DNA of 64,000 nt from Gracilimonas sp031580945 (GCA_031580945.1 JAVLBT010000001.1:1-64000), one strand, 5' to 3'; positions 8,953-17,994 are shown, counted from the stretch's first letter. The notes: generated from the sequence alone by a model not told the origin. Made by a program: numbers and translations.

Positions 8953-9322
8953 ATCAAATCGATCTTTTAAACGTTAATACGAAAACTTTTAAAAATTAGA
9001 TTTATTTTCCATTTATACCCCGTGAGGTAAGTTTATGTTCCCCCGATCTAACGGATTAATTACTATAATCTTGTTAAAATTCTCATGATTTTATGTAAAT
9101 GTATAATATTTAATAATTAATAAATTTGCCATTTAAAAAATTTTACGCTCCTATAACTGTATAAATTTATGCTTTTATGCTTGGAACTCTCGTATCCCAC
9201 TCCCCCTCTGAATAGGTAAAAGCTTCGATATTAAGCCATATATATGACTTATTTTTGATTGGATTTTGCGTATATGTTTCAGCTATTTTTAATTTTTTCA
9301 CAGCCATCAATTAAATTTTCGT
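8953..9322. other. AT-rich gap between divergent genes
   Basis: About 370 bases with no supported gene. The zinc-finger gene (minus) and the nuclease gene (plus) are read outward from it, so it must hold both promoters. I see long A/T runs but no -10/-35 pair or operator clear enough to place. Confidence 0.5.
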
Positions 9323-10174
9323 GTGACTTTAGACCTTTTTGAACCAACGGCTTTAACCCAAAAACAGCGCGTAAATTCTGCCTTGGGCGATGAATTGCCA
9401 CCCCATAGTCCGGGCGTTTACACCATGTACGATCGGCATGATCAGGTTCTGTATGTTGGGAAAGCTAAAGACCTGCAGCAACGGATTACTTCATACCGCT
9501 ATTCAAAGTCAAAAAAAACGCAGCGAATGATCGCACACCTCGAGCGAATTTCCTACGAAGTCTGTAATACAGAAACCGATGCGATACTGCTCGAGAATCT
9601 GTTGATCCGGTCATTACGCCCACCGTTCAATCACGCGAACAAAAAACCGGAAACGTATTACTATATTTCTACCAAGCGCAGAAAAGAAATCCAAGAATTC
9701 CGGCTTTCCATGCGGGTTTTGGAGGATTACGAAAATGTGTATGGCTGTTTTAAAGGACACTTAAAGACAAGAAAGGGACTGGGAGCCCTTCTTAAACTAC
9801 TGTACATCTTTGATCACCCGGTTAACAGTGCACATTATTTGCCAAGTCAGTTATTGAATAGGATTACCCCTCAAAAATTTATATTACCTCTGGATCCGTC
9901 CACCCATATATTGGTAGATCAGTTTTTGACCGGGAGTTCAGGGTTACTTGCTGACGAACTGGAAGCACGTATTATGGATATAACCTTCAAAGACCGGTTT
10001 ACGGAAAATTATTTTGACAACGAGCTTGAACAGCTTCGTATGTTCTTTACGCTGGGGCCTAACAGAAACTTCCGGCTAAAAAAAGAACTTGAATTGGATT
10101 CTGTTCTGATTGACCAAGATGAGATCGATGACTTAATGGCTGTAATGAAGTCGAAGCCCATACCTTCTCAATAA
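9323..10174 (+). CDS. GIY-YIG nuclease, UvrC N-terminal/Cho-like
   Basis: The protein has the UvrC-type GIY-YIG fold: PGVYTMYDRHDQVLYVGKAK (about 30-49) with the family Gly/Tyr residues, the catalytic Arg in LQQRITSY, and the Glu in TDAILLENLLI. UvrC makes both incisions in nucleotide-excision repair. This 283-residue protein has no UVR motif, RNase H-like endonuclease half or HhH pair, so it resembles the stand-alone 3'-incision enzyme Cho (about 295 residues in E. coli). The middle GCFKGHLKTRKGL mirrors the 'FG.F......A' block after the UvrC nuclease domain. The start is GTG at 9323. It stands alone, convergent with the nitroreductase gene and ending 1 bp before it. Confidence 0.85.
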   Translation: MTLDLFEPTALTQKQRVNSALGDELPPHSPGVYTMYDRHDQVLYVGKAKDLQQRITSYRYSKSKKTQRMIAHLERISYEVCNTETDAILLENLLIRSLRPPFNHANKKPETYYYISTKRRKEIQEFRLSMRVLEDYENVYGCFKGHLKTRKGLGALLKLLYIFDHPVNSAHYLPSQLLNRITPQKFILPLDPSTHILVDQFLTGSSGLLADELEARIMDITFKDRFTENYFDNELEQLRMFFTLGPNRNFRLKKELELDSVLIDQDEIDDLMAVMKSKPIPSQ

Positions 10175-10855
10175 TTATTGGTTATTTGAGTACTCTTTGA
10201 TCTGTGCCCAATCCATAAAGTCTTGAACCGCGCCTCTTTTATCCACATTTTTTCCCTTCTTGGTCTCAGCCGTTATGGGATAGTCCTCTGGAAATAAAAA
10301 TATAGCTCCCAATAGAATTTCTTGAACTGGAATTCCTAAAAATTGCAATACTTTCTTTTTTCTTAAAACCCCACCGGATGACCAATAGGCATTGATTCCC
10401 CTGGATGTTGCAGCAAGCAGTAGATTCTGAATCGCTGCACCTGTCGCAGCAATATGCTCCATGTTCTTTAGGTTTGGGTAATATTTTCCAGCTCGCCTTC
10501 TGGATTTTTCAGGGAGCCAGGTTCCAAGTATCAGTCCATCTGCTGCAGCCAGCATTTGCTTGATTCCTTCCGGCGTTTTTTGGGGTTTATTTTGTTTGAA
10601 AGCTGCAAGTACCTCACGGCAAGTTTCCCCACTCAAAGCATGAAAACGCCATGGTTCTACCCCATCTAAAGACTTTGTACGCTGTGCTTTAGCGCTTTCA
10701 TAATGAAAAGGAGCCTGCCCTGCCAGCTCTATCAGTTCCTTCATTACTACTTTAAAATGCTCTCCTTTAGTAAGCGGAAGGGGCTGTTTTGGATCTACCC
10801 GTACTTTTAATGTTTTACGTACTCTTATAGCCTCTTCAGTGTTCATATCTTTCAT
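10175..10855 (-). CDS. Nitroreductase-family FMN oxidoreductase
   Basis: A 226-residue flavoprotein of the nitroreductase fold, expected to use FMN and NAD(P)H on quinone- or nitro-type substrates. Family features are the early RVRKTLKV segment, a PF.Y...KAQRTKSLDG stretch in place of the usual 'APS..N.QPWRF' (GVEPWRFHAL follows), the AATGAAIQNLLLAATSRGINAYW helix-loop and the GIPVQEILLGAIFLFP C-terminal strand. The ATG overlaps the end of the upstream Mur-ligase gene as ATGA (10852-10855), so the two are translationally coupled. Substrate is not predictable; a cell-envelope link is only suggested by the coupling. Confidence 0.85.
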   Translation of the reverse strand: MKDMNTEEAIRVRKTLKVRVDPKQPLPLTKGEHFKVVMKELIELAGQAPFHYESAKAQRTKSLDGVEPWRFHALSGETCREVLAAFKQNKPQKTPEGIKQMLAAADGLILGTWLPEKSRRRAGKYYPNLKNMEHIAATGAAIQNLLLAATSRGINAYWSSGGVLRKKKVLQFLGIPVQEILLGAIFLFPEDYPITAETKKGKNVDKRGAVQDFMDWAQIKEYSNNQ

Positions 10856-12540
10856 TCATTATATACATCTGGCAGATCGTTTTCATAGAGAACTATATCC
10901 CCAGGACCTGCATGTTTTTCAACTAAATCATTTGCTTCAAATAACGATTTCACCACCCGAACATTCATCGCAGTTGAATCATGCTTTTTAATTCCTTCAA
11001 GGATCGGTTTCGATCGTTCTTCTCCAACCAATATTACAAGATCTAAATTGGCCTGGCCGATCGCTTCTCCAAACTTTCGGTTTTCTTCTTCTTCTATTTC
11101 TCCTAATTCGATCATTCCGGGGGTGATAATAATTCTCTGGCCTGAGTCGAACTGAGATAAGATCTCAACCGCATTTTTTGCCCCCACAGGGTTTGAATTG
11201 AAAGCATCATCAATCACCACAAGGTCTCCCCTTTGCTTTAACTCAAGGCGATGTTCTACAGGTTCTATTTTTGCCGCGGCCAACGCCATTGTTTTTAGTC
11301 GAAGTCCAAAGTGGTGGGCAACTCCTACAGCCAGTAAAAGGTTTTGCACATTATGTGCCCCAAGCAGTTGCATTTCAAAAAGCTCGGTTTCTTCTTCAAT
11401 TGTGACTTTAAAGTTCATTCCGCAGGTATCATAGGAAATGCTATCCGCTCTTATATTACCAGATTCGAGCCCAACCATAATTCGCTTGATCTCTTCACGT
11501 CCCTCTCCCATTTTAGAAACTCTTGGGTCATCAGCATTTAGAATGGCAACATCGCCTTCCTCAAGCACATCCACTAAATGGCCTTTTTCGCGAGCAATGA
11601 CATCCTGTGAGCCGAATGTTTCCAAATGCGCTACACCTACATTTGAGACAACTGAAATATCTGGTTTGGCAATACCACAAAGCTCTTTGATATTACCCTC
11701 ATATCGTGCTCCCATTTCCAGTATAAGGATCTGATGATTGGATTGAAGATCATTATTGATCACTTTGCAAATCCCCATCGGAGTATTATAACTACCCGGT
11801 GTTGAGCATACACTGAAGCGTTCTTTTAGCAAGTCACGGATCATGAATTTTGTGCTTGTCTTACCGTAGCTGCCAGTAATGGCTATTACTTTCAAGTCAG
11901 GCATGGAGGCCAGCTTCTTGCGTGCCTGCTTTTTAAAACCGTTTTGGATAATTCGTTCTATGGGCTTTGTTATTAATCCTGCGAGTAAAATAAAGAACGG
12001 TACCATCATAGCTCCAAACGCCCATCCAAATACAAGTATCAGCAGATCGAAACTGAGCAATCCGCTAAAATGATTTGGTAAAGCATATCCGTAAAATGGA
12101 AGCAGTCCGGTAAAGCTCATGTACGTAAAACTAAGCGGCAGGATGCCAGATAAGAAGATATATGGCACCGACAAACGCCACACTCTGGGTGTAAAAACAA
12201 GTGGCTTTTTTACTTTCGCTGATTTATATCTGGAAACAGACCCGAACCAGAAAAAACTGAATATCAAAAACACCAATACGAGTGATGTGTACGTAAATCG
12301 ATCAAGGAGCCACTCATCAAACCACAATAACAGGAAGATAAGAATATTGATGAGGGCAAGGTCTGGTGGAATGATCTTTTCATCCCATTGTGATTTCATC
12401 CATTGCCAAAACTCATTGTTTTTATACCCCACCTGCTGATAGTTATGAAGAAAATACCGCATACGAATCCAGGTGTAGCGTAAAAAAATGAGACAAAAAA
12501 GAATAGCTCCTGCATTAAGCAGGGTATAATACCAGTTCAA
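10852..12540 (-). CDS. Membrane-anchored MurF-like Mur ligase
   Basis: The C-terminal 350 residues form a Mur ligase. The ATP P-loop GSYGKTST lies at about 223-230; ILEMGARYEGNIKEL, VSNVGVAHLETFGS and LNADDPRV follow; VIDDAFNSNPVGAKNAV in the last domain is MurF-like. MurF adds D-Ala-D-Ala to UDP-MurNAc-tripeptide. The first 210 residues are not the usual MurF substrate-binding domain but about five membrane segments (roughly 5-25, 62-80, 84-100, 124-145, 163-190). The ligase is therefore tethered to the membrane and its acceptor may differ from UDP-MurNAc-tripeptide. The start is a TTG at 12540, with a stop codon upstream in frame and no ATG until residue 27. It is coupled to the nitroreductase. 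Confidence 0.85.
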   Translation of the reverse strand: MNWYYTLLNAGAILFCLIFLRYTWIRMRYFLHNYQQVGYKNNEFWQWMKSQWDEKIIPPDLALINILIFLLLWFDEWLLDRFTYTSLVLVFLIFSFFWFGSVSRYKSAKVKKPLVFTPRVWRLSVPYIFLSGILPLSFTYMSFTGLLPFYGYALPNHFSGLLSFDLLILVFGWAFGAMMVPFFILLAGLITKPIERIIQNGFKKQARKKLASMPDLKVIAITGSYGKTSTKFMIRDLLKERFSVCSTPGSYNTPMGICKVINNDLQSNHQILILEMGARYEGNIKELCGIAKPDISVVSNVGVAHLETFGSQDVIAREKGHLVDVLEEGDVAILNADDPRVSKMGEGREEIKRIMVGLESGNIRADSISYDTCGMNFKVTIEEETELFEMQLLGAHNVQNLLLAVGVAHHFGLRLKTMALAAAKIEPVEHRLELKQRGDLVVIDDAFNSNPVGAKNAVEILSQFDSGQRIIITPGMIELGEIEEEENRKFGEAIGQANLDLVILVGEERSKPILEGIKKHDSTAMNVRVVKSLFEANDLVEKHAGPGDIVLYENDLPDVYNE

Positions 12541-12682
12541 AGTATTCAGGATTATTTAGAATTAATACGGTTTCTTGTTTCTTGAAAGTTATGAAATTCC
12601 CAGGAATTCGAAATCGGTTCAGAACCTTACTATATTCACCGCGCAAACATTCAAATTGTTTCAATAAAACGAAGAGAAATAT

Positions 12683-13687
12683 ATGAAATTAATAATCCCA
12701 ATGGCCGGACGGGGTACTCGCGTTCGTCCTCATTCCCACACCGTTCCAAAACCACTTTTACCCGTAGCTGGAACCATGATCGTGGAACGCATTATAGAAA
12801 CCTTCAATCGCACCTTAGACCGTTCGATCACTGATATTGTGTATATACTCGGACCAGATTTTGGAGAAGATATTAAACAGCCTTTACGTGAAATGAGCAA
12901 ACGCCATAATGCCAACGCGCTTTTTGAAGTACAAACTGAGGCGCTTGGAACAGCACATGCTGTTGCTATGGCTAAAGACCACCTGGATGGTGAAGTGATC
13001 ATTGCATTTGCAGATACTATTTTTGACAGCGAAGAGCCGTTCGATCTTGGTGATGCCGATAGCGTGATATGGTTGAAGAAAGTTGAAGACCCTTCCCGTT
13101 TTGGAGTTGCCGTACATGAAGGAGATACCATTACCGGTTTTGTAGAAAAACCCGAAGAATTTATATCGGACCTGGCGATCATTGGAGTGTATTATTTCAA
13201 AGATGGTAATTATTTCAAAAAACAAATTGAGTGGGTGCTGGATAATGACATGAAAGGCCCGGGTGGTGAATATTTCCTCACTGCCGCGCTTGATAAGATG
13301 ATTCAGGATGGTAAGATCTTTAAAACGGCAACTGTGGATGAATGGCTTGACTGCGGAACTCTGCCCGCATGGCTGGAAACCACTGGCCTGATCACTAAAA
13401 AAGAATTTGACGGTGTTGATGAAAGCAAATACCCCGGTTCAAAGATTATTCCTCCCGTATTTATAGGAGAAGGTGTGAAAATAGAAAATAGCACCGTGGG
13501 ACCAAAAGTCAGCATCGAAGAAAATACCGTAATTAAAAACTCTAAAGTGGAGAATACGATCATTCGTGACAACACTGAGATCGAAGACTCAGAAATCGCC
13601 GGTTCAACCATTGGTGCATTTACCAACCTTAAAAATGTGAAAGGAAAAGTAGATGTTGGCGACCACAGCAGTTTGAACATTGAATAA
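12683..13687 (+). CDS. Sugar-phosphate nucleotidyltransferase with left-handed beta-helix
   Basis: The 334-residue protein starts with the NTP-transferase signature IIPMAGRGTRVRPHSHTVPK (3-22), with the Gly-rich nucleotide loop and catalytic Lys, then AFADTIFD as the metal-binding strand and FVEKPEE. The last 80 residues are hexapeptide-repeat-like (VKIENSTVGPKVSIEENTVI and so on), giving a GlmU/RmlA-like two-part architecture without an obvious acetyltransferase site. It should make a nucleoside-diphosphate sugar from NTP and sugar 1-phosphate. Glucose 1-phosphate is the commonest substrate for such N-domains. A GAAGAG-like ribosome site precedes the ATG, and a strong terminator follows at 13718. 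It is divergent from the Mur ligase. Confidence 0.88.
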   Translation: MKLIIPMAGRGTRVRPHSHTVPKPLLPVAGTMIVERIIETFNRTLDRSITDIVYILGPDFGEDIKQPLREMSKRHNANALFEVQTEALGTAHAVAMAKDHLDGEVIIAFADTIFDSEEPFDLGDADSVIWLKKVEDPSRFGVAVHEGDTITGFVEKPEEFISDLAIIGVYYFKDGNYFKKQIEWVLDNDMKGPGGEYFLTAALDKMIQDGKIFKTATVDEWLDCGTLPAWLETTGLITKKEFDGVDESKYPGSKIIPPVFIGEGVKIENSTVGPKVSIEENTVIKNSKVENTIIRDNTEIEDSEIAGSTIGAFTNLKNVKGKVDVGDHSSLNIE

Positions 13688-13717
13688 GGAACATTGAACA
13701 TCCAACGCTGAACGATT

Positions 13718-13746
13718 AAGGCTCCTTTTGGAGCCTTCTTTGTTTG
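13718..13746 (+). terminator. Rho-independent terminator
   Basis: A perfect 8-bp stem, AAGGCTCC / GGAGCCTT, with a TTTT loop, is followed by CTTTGTTT. It lies 30 bases after the nucleotidyltransferase stop and upstream of the 3' end of the convergent SDR gene. Confidence 0.88.
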
Positions 13747-13784
13747 AGGTTTGAAATGCTAACCACGGAAGGGTTGTTTTTAGA

Positions 13785-14582
13785 CTATGTCACTTTTTTA
13801 TTCTTCAAAATTTTATTCAATAAAGTCGGAGAAAATCGTTGAACCCAAAGTGCTAACCCTTCTTTTAAGCCTGTTACATAGATCTCCTCTTTTTGGGATT
13901 TGATCTTAGGTAGTACCTTTTCGACCATCTCATCGGCAGTCATGGCATTAGAATGCGCATCGCCCATTTTATTGAATTTGGACCCATCGCCCGTGAGCGC
14001 ATTCTTAGAAATATTGGTTTTAATGAAGCCCGGGCAGAGCAACGTAACCGCTACCTTATGCTGATACATTTCCTGTCGAAGAGAATTAAAAAAACCCTGA
14101 ACAGCATGTTTGCTCGCCGCATACCCTGATCGATATTTGGTTCCAATTTTTCCTGCTACGCTGCTTGTTACAATAATATGTCCACTTTTTCGCTCCACCA
14201 TATGCGGCAATACCTGCTTGGTTAAGCCAACCGCTCCAAAGTAGTTGATCTCCATCAACCTCCGGTAGGTTTTCATTTCTGATTCCATGACTGTGGCTCG
14301 CTGACTTACGCCTCCGTTATTCAACAATACATCAATTTGGCCAAAGGCTTCAAGTGCTTCCTTTGTTTTTGCGGAGAATGAATCGGTATCATTTAAATCC
14401 AGTAACACCACTTTCACATTTGAAGTCTCCGGACCCAAACTTTTCTTTACTTCAAGCAAAGCTTTTTCTCGGCGGGATGATAAGATCAGATTAGCTCCTT
14501 CCTTATAAAAAGCTCGTGCAAAAGCCTCTCCAATCCCAGATGATGCCCCTGTAATCCAAATGGTTTTTCCTTGGTAATTCAT
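13785..14582 (-). CDS. Short-chain dehydrogenase/reductase (SDR)
   Basis: A 265-residue classical SDR. The Rossmann motif TGASSGIGEAFARAFYKEG sits near the N terminus, followed by the NNGGVS segment (classical NNAG), the catalytic SSVAGKIG serine and the YAASKHA active-site Tyr-Lys. An Arg pair in SSRREK just after the second strand suggests NADP preference. The C-terminal region is basic with a hydrophobic tail segment, as in the DHRS7/YqjQ-type subgroup of membrane-associated SDRs. Substrate unknown. It is convergent with the nucleotidyltransferase. Confidence 0.9.
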   Translation of the reverse strand: MNYQGKTIWITGASSGIGEAFARAFYKEGANLILSSRREKALLEVKKSLGPETSNVKVVLLDLNDTDSFSAKTKEALEAFGQIDVLLNNGGVSQRATVMESEMKTYRRLMEINYFGAVGLTKQVLPHMVERKSGHIIVTSSVAGKIGTKYRSGYAASKHAVQGFFNSLRQEMYQHKVAVTLLCPGFIKTNISKNALTGDGSKFNKMGDAHSNAMTADEMVEKVLPKIKSQKEEIYVTGLKEGLALWVQRFSPTLLNKILKNKKVT

Positions 14583-14677
14583 GTCGAAATATTATTTTTG
14601 AGTAAAGTTAAGCATTTGGGATTTATAGAACAGTTTATCTTGATCTAAAAGAAAGCAGTAACATAATATGGAAAAAT

Positions 14678-15046
14678 ATGTATCAAGGGTTTAAAGACTT
14701 AAAGGTTTATCAATTATCTTATAAATTAGCGCTGGAAATTTTCCATATATCAAAAAATTTTCCTAAAGAAGAAAAGTATTCACTTACAGATCAGATTAGA
14801 CGATCATCACGATCCGTACCAACAAATATTGCAGAGGCTTACAGAAAAAGAAGATACCCAAAACATTTTGTAAGTAAACTCACAGACTCAGATGCTGAAT
14901 GTTCAGAAACAATAGTTTGGGTCGATTTTGCATTAGACTGTGGATACATTAACCCAAAACAACATCAGTTTTTCAATCAAAAATACGATGAAGTAGGAAA
15001 AATGCTTGGCTCCATGATTCAGTCGCCTAAAAAATTTACATTGTGA
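14678..15046 (+). CDS. Four-helix-bundle protein (23S rRNA intervening-sequence family)
   Basis: A 122-residue helical protein matching the S23/IVS family: FKDLKVYQLSYKLALEIF in helix 1, LTDQIRRSSRSVPTNIAEAY across helix 2, ending in a short helix. Members occur inside 23S rRNA insertions and as stand-alone genes in Bacteroidota. They share the fold of the Avd accessory protein of diversity-generating retroelements. Function of the free-standing forms is unknown. There is no reverse transcriptase or rRNA gene nearby. Immediately after the stop a short tandem repeat occurs (see repeat entry). It stands 63 bp before the response-regulator gene. Confidence 0.88.
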   Translation: MYQGFKDLKVYQLSYKLALEIFHISKNFPKEEKYSLTDQIRRSSRSVPTNIAEAYRKRRYPKHFVSKLTDSDAECSETIVWVDFALDCGYINPKQHQFFNQKYDEVGKMLGSMIQSPKKFTL

Positions 15047-15047
15047 A

Positions 15048-15067
15048 AACTGCTTACTGCTTACTGT
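15048..15067. repeat. Heptamer tandem repeat ACTGCTT
   Basis: Two exact copies of ACTGCTT followed by ACTG start three bases after the four-helix-bundle stop codon. Comparable 'ACTGC(T/C)T' tandem tracts accompany S23-family genes in other Bacteroidota as far as I recall, suggesting the gene and tract travel together. Confidence 0.45.
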
Positions 15068-15109
15068 ATATTATATTTACGGAGAATACTTTAACGCAAA
15101 ACGGACAAC

Positions 15110-15811
15110 ATGAGTAACAAACACACCATTCTCTTAATGGAGGACGAAGAAGAATCAGGAGAAATGCTCGCAAATTTTTTGGAGTTGAACAATTTTGAAG
15201 TCCTCTGGGCCAAGGACGGTAAAGAAGCAATTCATTTTATTGAAGGTAATGCCAATGATATTCACCTTGCAATATTGGATATTATGGTGCCCCATCATGA
15301 TGGAAAAGAGGTCTGTAGTATTATTCGCCAACATCCTGTTATTTATGATATTCCGGTTTTGTTTTTAACCGCACGCGATGAAGAAAAGGATGAAATTGAA
15401 GGACTTGAATTAGGCGCTGATGACTATATTAAAAAACCAGCCAGTCTAAACCTGGTTAAAGCTCATGTTGAAACACAACTTCGTCGCCGCGCTCCGGATA
15501 AGAGTAACTGGATTCAATATGGAAAAGTATATGTGGACCTGGATTCCAAAGAAATGTATATCAATGATGAATTACTTGATCTCACGCATACGGAATACAC
15601 CATAGCTGAGATGATCTTTCAAAACCCAAAACTGGTGTATAGCAGACAGCAAATCCTGGAAAAAATATCTGATGAGGAAAAGTATGTTTTTGATCGAACG
15701 GTGGATGTTCATGTAAAAAACCTGCGTCTTAAAATGGGTGATGAAGGTAAACTTATAAAAACATATCGTGGCGTTGGTTATGGTTTTAACAAAGAATTCC
15801 TTCACGCATGA
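15110..15811 (+). CDS. OmpR/PhoB-family response regulator
   Basis: The receiver domain (1-120) has the acidic pair ED (11-12), the phospho-acceptor Asp57 in AILDIMVP, Thr in FLTARDEE and Lys in IKKPASL. The DNA-binding winged helix (130-230) shows DLTHTEYTIAEM and the recognition-helix block FDRTVDVHVKNLRLKMGD, ending in KTYRGVGYGF. The histidine kinase gene starts inside the last codons of this one (ATGA overlap, 15808-15811), so the two form an operon and most likely a cognate pair. Signal and regulon unknown. Confidence 0.95.
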   Translation: MSNKHTILLMEDEEESGEMLANFLELNNFEVLWAKDGKEAIHFIEGNANDIHLAILDIMVPHHDGKEVCSIIRQHPVIYDIPVLFLTARDEEKDEIEGLELGADDYIKKPASLNLVKAHVETQLRRRAPDKSNWIQYGKVYVDLDSKEMYINDELLDLTHTEYTIAEMIFQNPKLVYSRQQILEKISDEEKYVFDRTVDVHVKNLRLKMGDEGKLIKTYRGVGYGFNKEFLHA

Positions 15812-17217
15812 AAATTAGATCTAAGCTTGCATGGACCTATATTATATTGCTAATAATTGGGATCATAACTATAAGCGCCTATTCTATACTCACTATCCGG
15901 AGTTTTTTACTTGATGAGGGAATTAAAGAGTTTGAGCGGGATGCGCTTTCTATGGCTCTTGCAGCAAGCAGCTTTGATGATAACGCTCTTTTTGATGACA
16001 AGATCACACAGCTTGCCGAATTATCGCAGTACGAGATCGCTGCATATAATGAGAATGGAGAACGTATTTTGACATTTCCTGAACATGCTTTTGTGGATGT
16101 TCAGGAGACACTTGCAAATGAATTATTGGAAAGTTTAGAACGCAGGGACGGCTCCCCGATCATTCAAAATGAGGACAGTTCTGAAAAACTGGTAGCCTAC
16201 GTAGACCTTGGGCAGTCTGAGAATGCAGGGCAGTACCTGAGAATAAGTCAAAATAAGGCTCAGTATTATGCCGCAGCAGCAAGTATTCGGCATATAATTT
16301 ATGCCGGTATGTTCTTCTCTATCGGGGCCGTTATTATCGTAAGTTTTCTTTTTGCCCGATATATGGCTGCCCCCATCATGAAGTTAGATGAAGCGGCTAA
16401 TGATATTGCACGGGGAAACCTTGACCGAAAAATTGATCTGAATCGTAACGATGAATTTGGCACTTTGGCTGACTCCCTCAACGATATGGCCGGAACACTT
16501 CGTGCCGATAATGAAAAATTGAAGTTGCTTAACGAAAAACAAAGCCAGTTTTTTGCAGACATTACCCATGAGATACGCAATCCTCTTCACACCATCTCTG
16601 GTTCACTTGAAATGATTCAGCTTGAGCAACTTCCCGCTCAAAAAAAGCAGCAATATATAAATACAGCACAAAAACAGATCAAAAGAGTTGCAAGGTTGTT
16701 TGAAGATATAAAAACCATACAGCGTTACGATTTTGACGAAAGCTTCATCAACCGGCAAACTTTCGACATGAAAACCATTGTCAATGAAGTAAAAAATGTA
16801 TATCAACCTCTTGCGGAAAAAAAGGGGTTAAAGCTTAAAACAAATAATATTTCATCTTGTAAGGTGCATGCTGATCCAGATAAGATTGAGCAGGTTCTGG
16901 ATAACCTGACCTCCAATGCCATTAAATACACCAACGAGGGCAGTGTAGAAATTGGCTTTAATTTTCAAAATGATGAAATTGAAATCTACGTAAAAGATAC
17001 GGGGCCAGGCATCGGAAATGAGCATCTGGGCCGGCTTTTTGATCGGTTTTATAGAACTGACAAAGCACGCTCACGGGATAAAGGAGGGACCGGTTTAGGT
17101 CTTTCCGTGGTAAAAGGGATCCTAAAAGCTCACCGTACCGATATCAATGTAGAAAGCGAAGAGGGGAAGGGAAGCCGGTTTTATTTTAAATTCCCTATTC
17201 AGGGAAAAGCCAGTTAA
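15808..17217 (+). CDS. Membrane sensor histidine kinase
   Basis: A 469-residue classical kinase: membrane segment about 9-30, a periplasmic sensor of about 125 residues, second segment about 157-182, then a HAMP linker (AAPIMKLDEAANDIARGNLD). The HisKA box ITHEIRNPLHTISGS carries phospho-accepting His254, and the ATPase domain carries NLTSNAIKYT, VKDTGPGIG and GGTGLGLSVVKGI. It is coupled to the response regulator upstream. Its last 23 bases overlap the end of the convergent aquaporin gene, so the two transcripts are complementary at their 3' ends. Confidence 0.95.
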   Translation: MKIRSKLAWTYIILLIIGIITISAYSILTIRSFLLDEGIKEFERDALSMALAASSFDDNALFDDKITQLAELSQYEIAAYNENGERILTFPEHAFVDVQETLANELLESLERRDGSPIIQNEDSSEKLVAYVDLGQSENAGQYLRISQNKAQYYAAAASIRHIIYAGMFFSIGAVIIVSFLFARYMAAPIMKLDEAANDIARGNLDRKIDLNRNDEFGTLADSLNDMAGTLRADNEKLKLLNEKQSQFFADITHEIRNPLHTISGSLEMIQLEQLPAQKKQQYINTAQKQIKRVARLFEDIKTIQRYDFDESFINRQTFDMKTIVNEVKNVYQPLAEKKGLKLKTNNISSCKVHADPDKIEQVLDNLTSNAIKYTNEGSVEIGFNFQNDEIEIYVKDTGPGIGNEHLGRLFDRFYRTDKARSRDKGGTGLGLSVVKGILKAHRTDINVESEEGKGSRFYFKFPIQGKAS

Positions 17218-17830
17218 ATAATAAAGCCGCAAAAGTGCCTCCGGCAAGTGGGGCAACCGTATAGAGCGGAACCTGCATATATGAATTTCCTCCGTTTATA
17301 AGATCCACTAAAGCCGTTCCTATTGAAATAGCCGGGTTTAAAACACCGCCGGAAACGGGTGTTGCCACCATCAACATACCAGCAAAAGTAAGTCCAATTA
17401 TTAAACCACTGATCTTATTTTTTCGCTGGATACTTGTACGGGAAAATATCAACATCACTAACACAAATATCATCGTAAAAAACACTTCTGAAAAGGCTTG
17501 TTGATATATATTTGTTGTTGCGGGCGTATCTATATAGAATGCCATTTGTGCTAAAAAATATAAAACTACGGAAGCCAGAAAACCACCCAGCAATTGGCTT
17601 AACAGATACGCCAACAACTGCTTTGCGGTTAATTTTCTTTTCAAGTAAAACGCCAATGAAACTGCAGGATTAAAATGGGCACCAGATATAGATTCAGCAA
17701 TATATACCAATGCCATCAATGTAAGTCCAACTGCTAATGGATCTCCTGTAATGCCATAGACCAACACTACAAAAAAAGCCCCAAGCGCTTCTGTAAAGTA
17801 TTTTTCAATACCCTTATCGTGTATATTCAA
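17195..17830 (-). CDS. Aquaporin/MIP-family channel with atypical second NPA box
   Basis: A 211-residue six-helix channel with the two half-repeats of the MIP family. The first loop reads SGAHFNPAVSLAF, the second SGGVLNPAISIG. In orthodox aquaporins and GlpF the second NPA is followed by the selectivity-filter Arg (NPAR). Here it is Ile, so pore selectivity cannot be assumed; a bacterial subgroup with NPAV at this site exists as far as I recall. The only usable start is a TTG at 17830 (in-frame stop just upstream). Water transport would fit osmoregulation. It overlaps the kinase gene by 23 bp. Confidence 0.88.
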   Translation of the reverse strand: MNIHDKGIEKYFTEALGAFFVVLVYGITGDPLAVGLTLMALVYIAESISGAHFNPAVSLAFYLKRKLTAKQLLAYLLSQLLGGFLASVVLYFLAQMAFYIDTPATTNIYQQAFSEVFFTMIFVLVMLIFSRTSIQRKNKISGLIIGLTFAGMLMVATPVSGGVLNPAISIGTALVDLINGGNSYMQVPLYTVAPLAGGTFAALLFNWLFPE

Positions 17831-17994
17831 TTATGTCTCCAAGTGTCCTTCCTTGCCGTTGAAACTACCCGCCGGCTCAAGGAATTGCAAGTTGGGTTTG
17901 GTTTATTTTGTAAAAATATTCTTCTGATCTTATTTCGAATTCTGCTTCATATAGGCTGATAAAAACCCTATTTTCAAAACTTAGCAGTTATTTT

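Noticed and set aside
14678..15046. Diversity-generating retroelement accessory (Avd) gene
   Set aside because: Same fold as S23 proteins, but no reverse transcriptase or template/variable repeat pair lies nearby.
17195..17830. GlpF glycerol facilitator paired with glpD
   Set aside because: The genes are 43 kb apart and the second NPA box lacks the Arg of GlpF; no glycerol kinase is seen.
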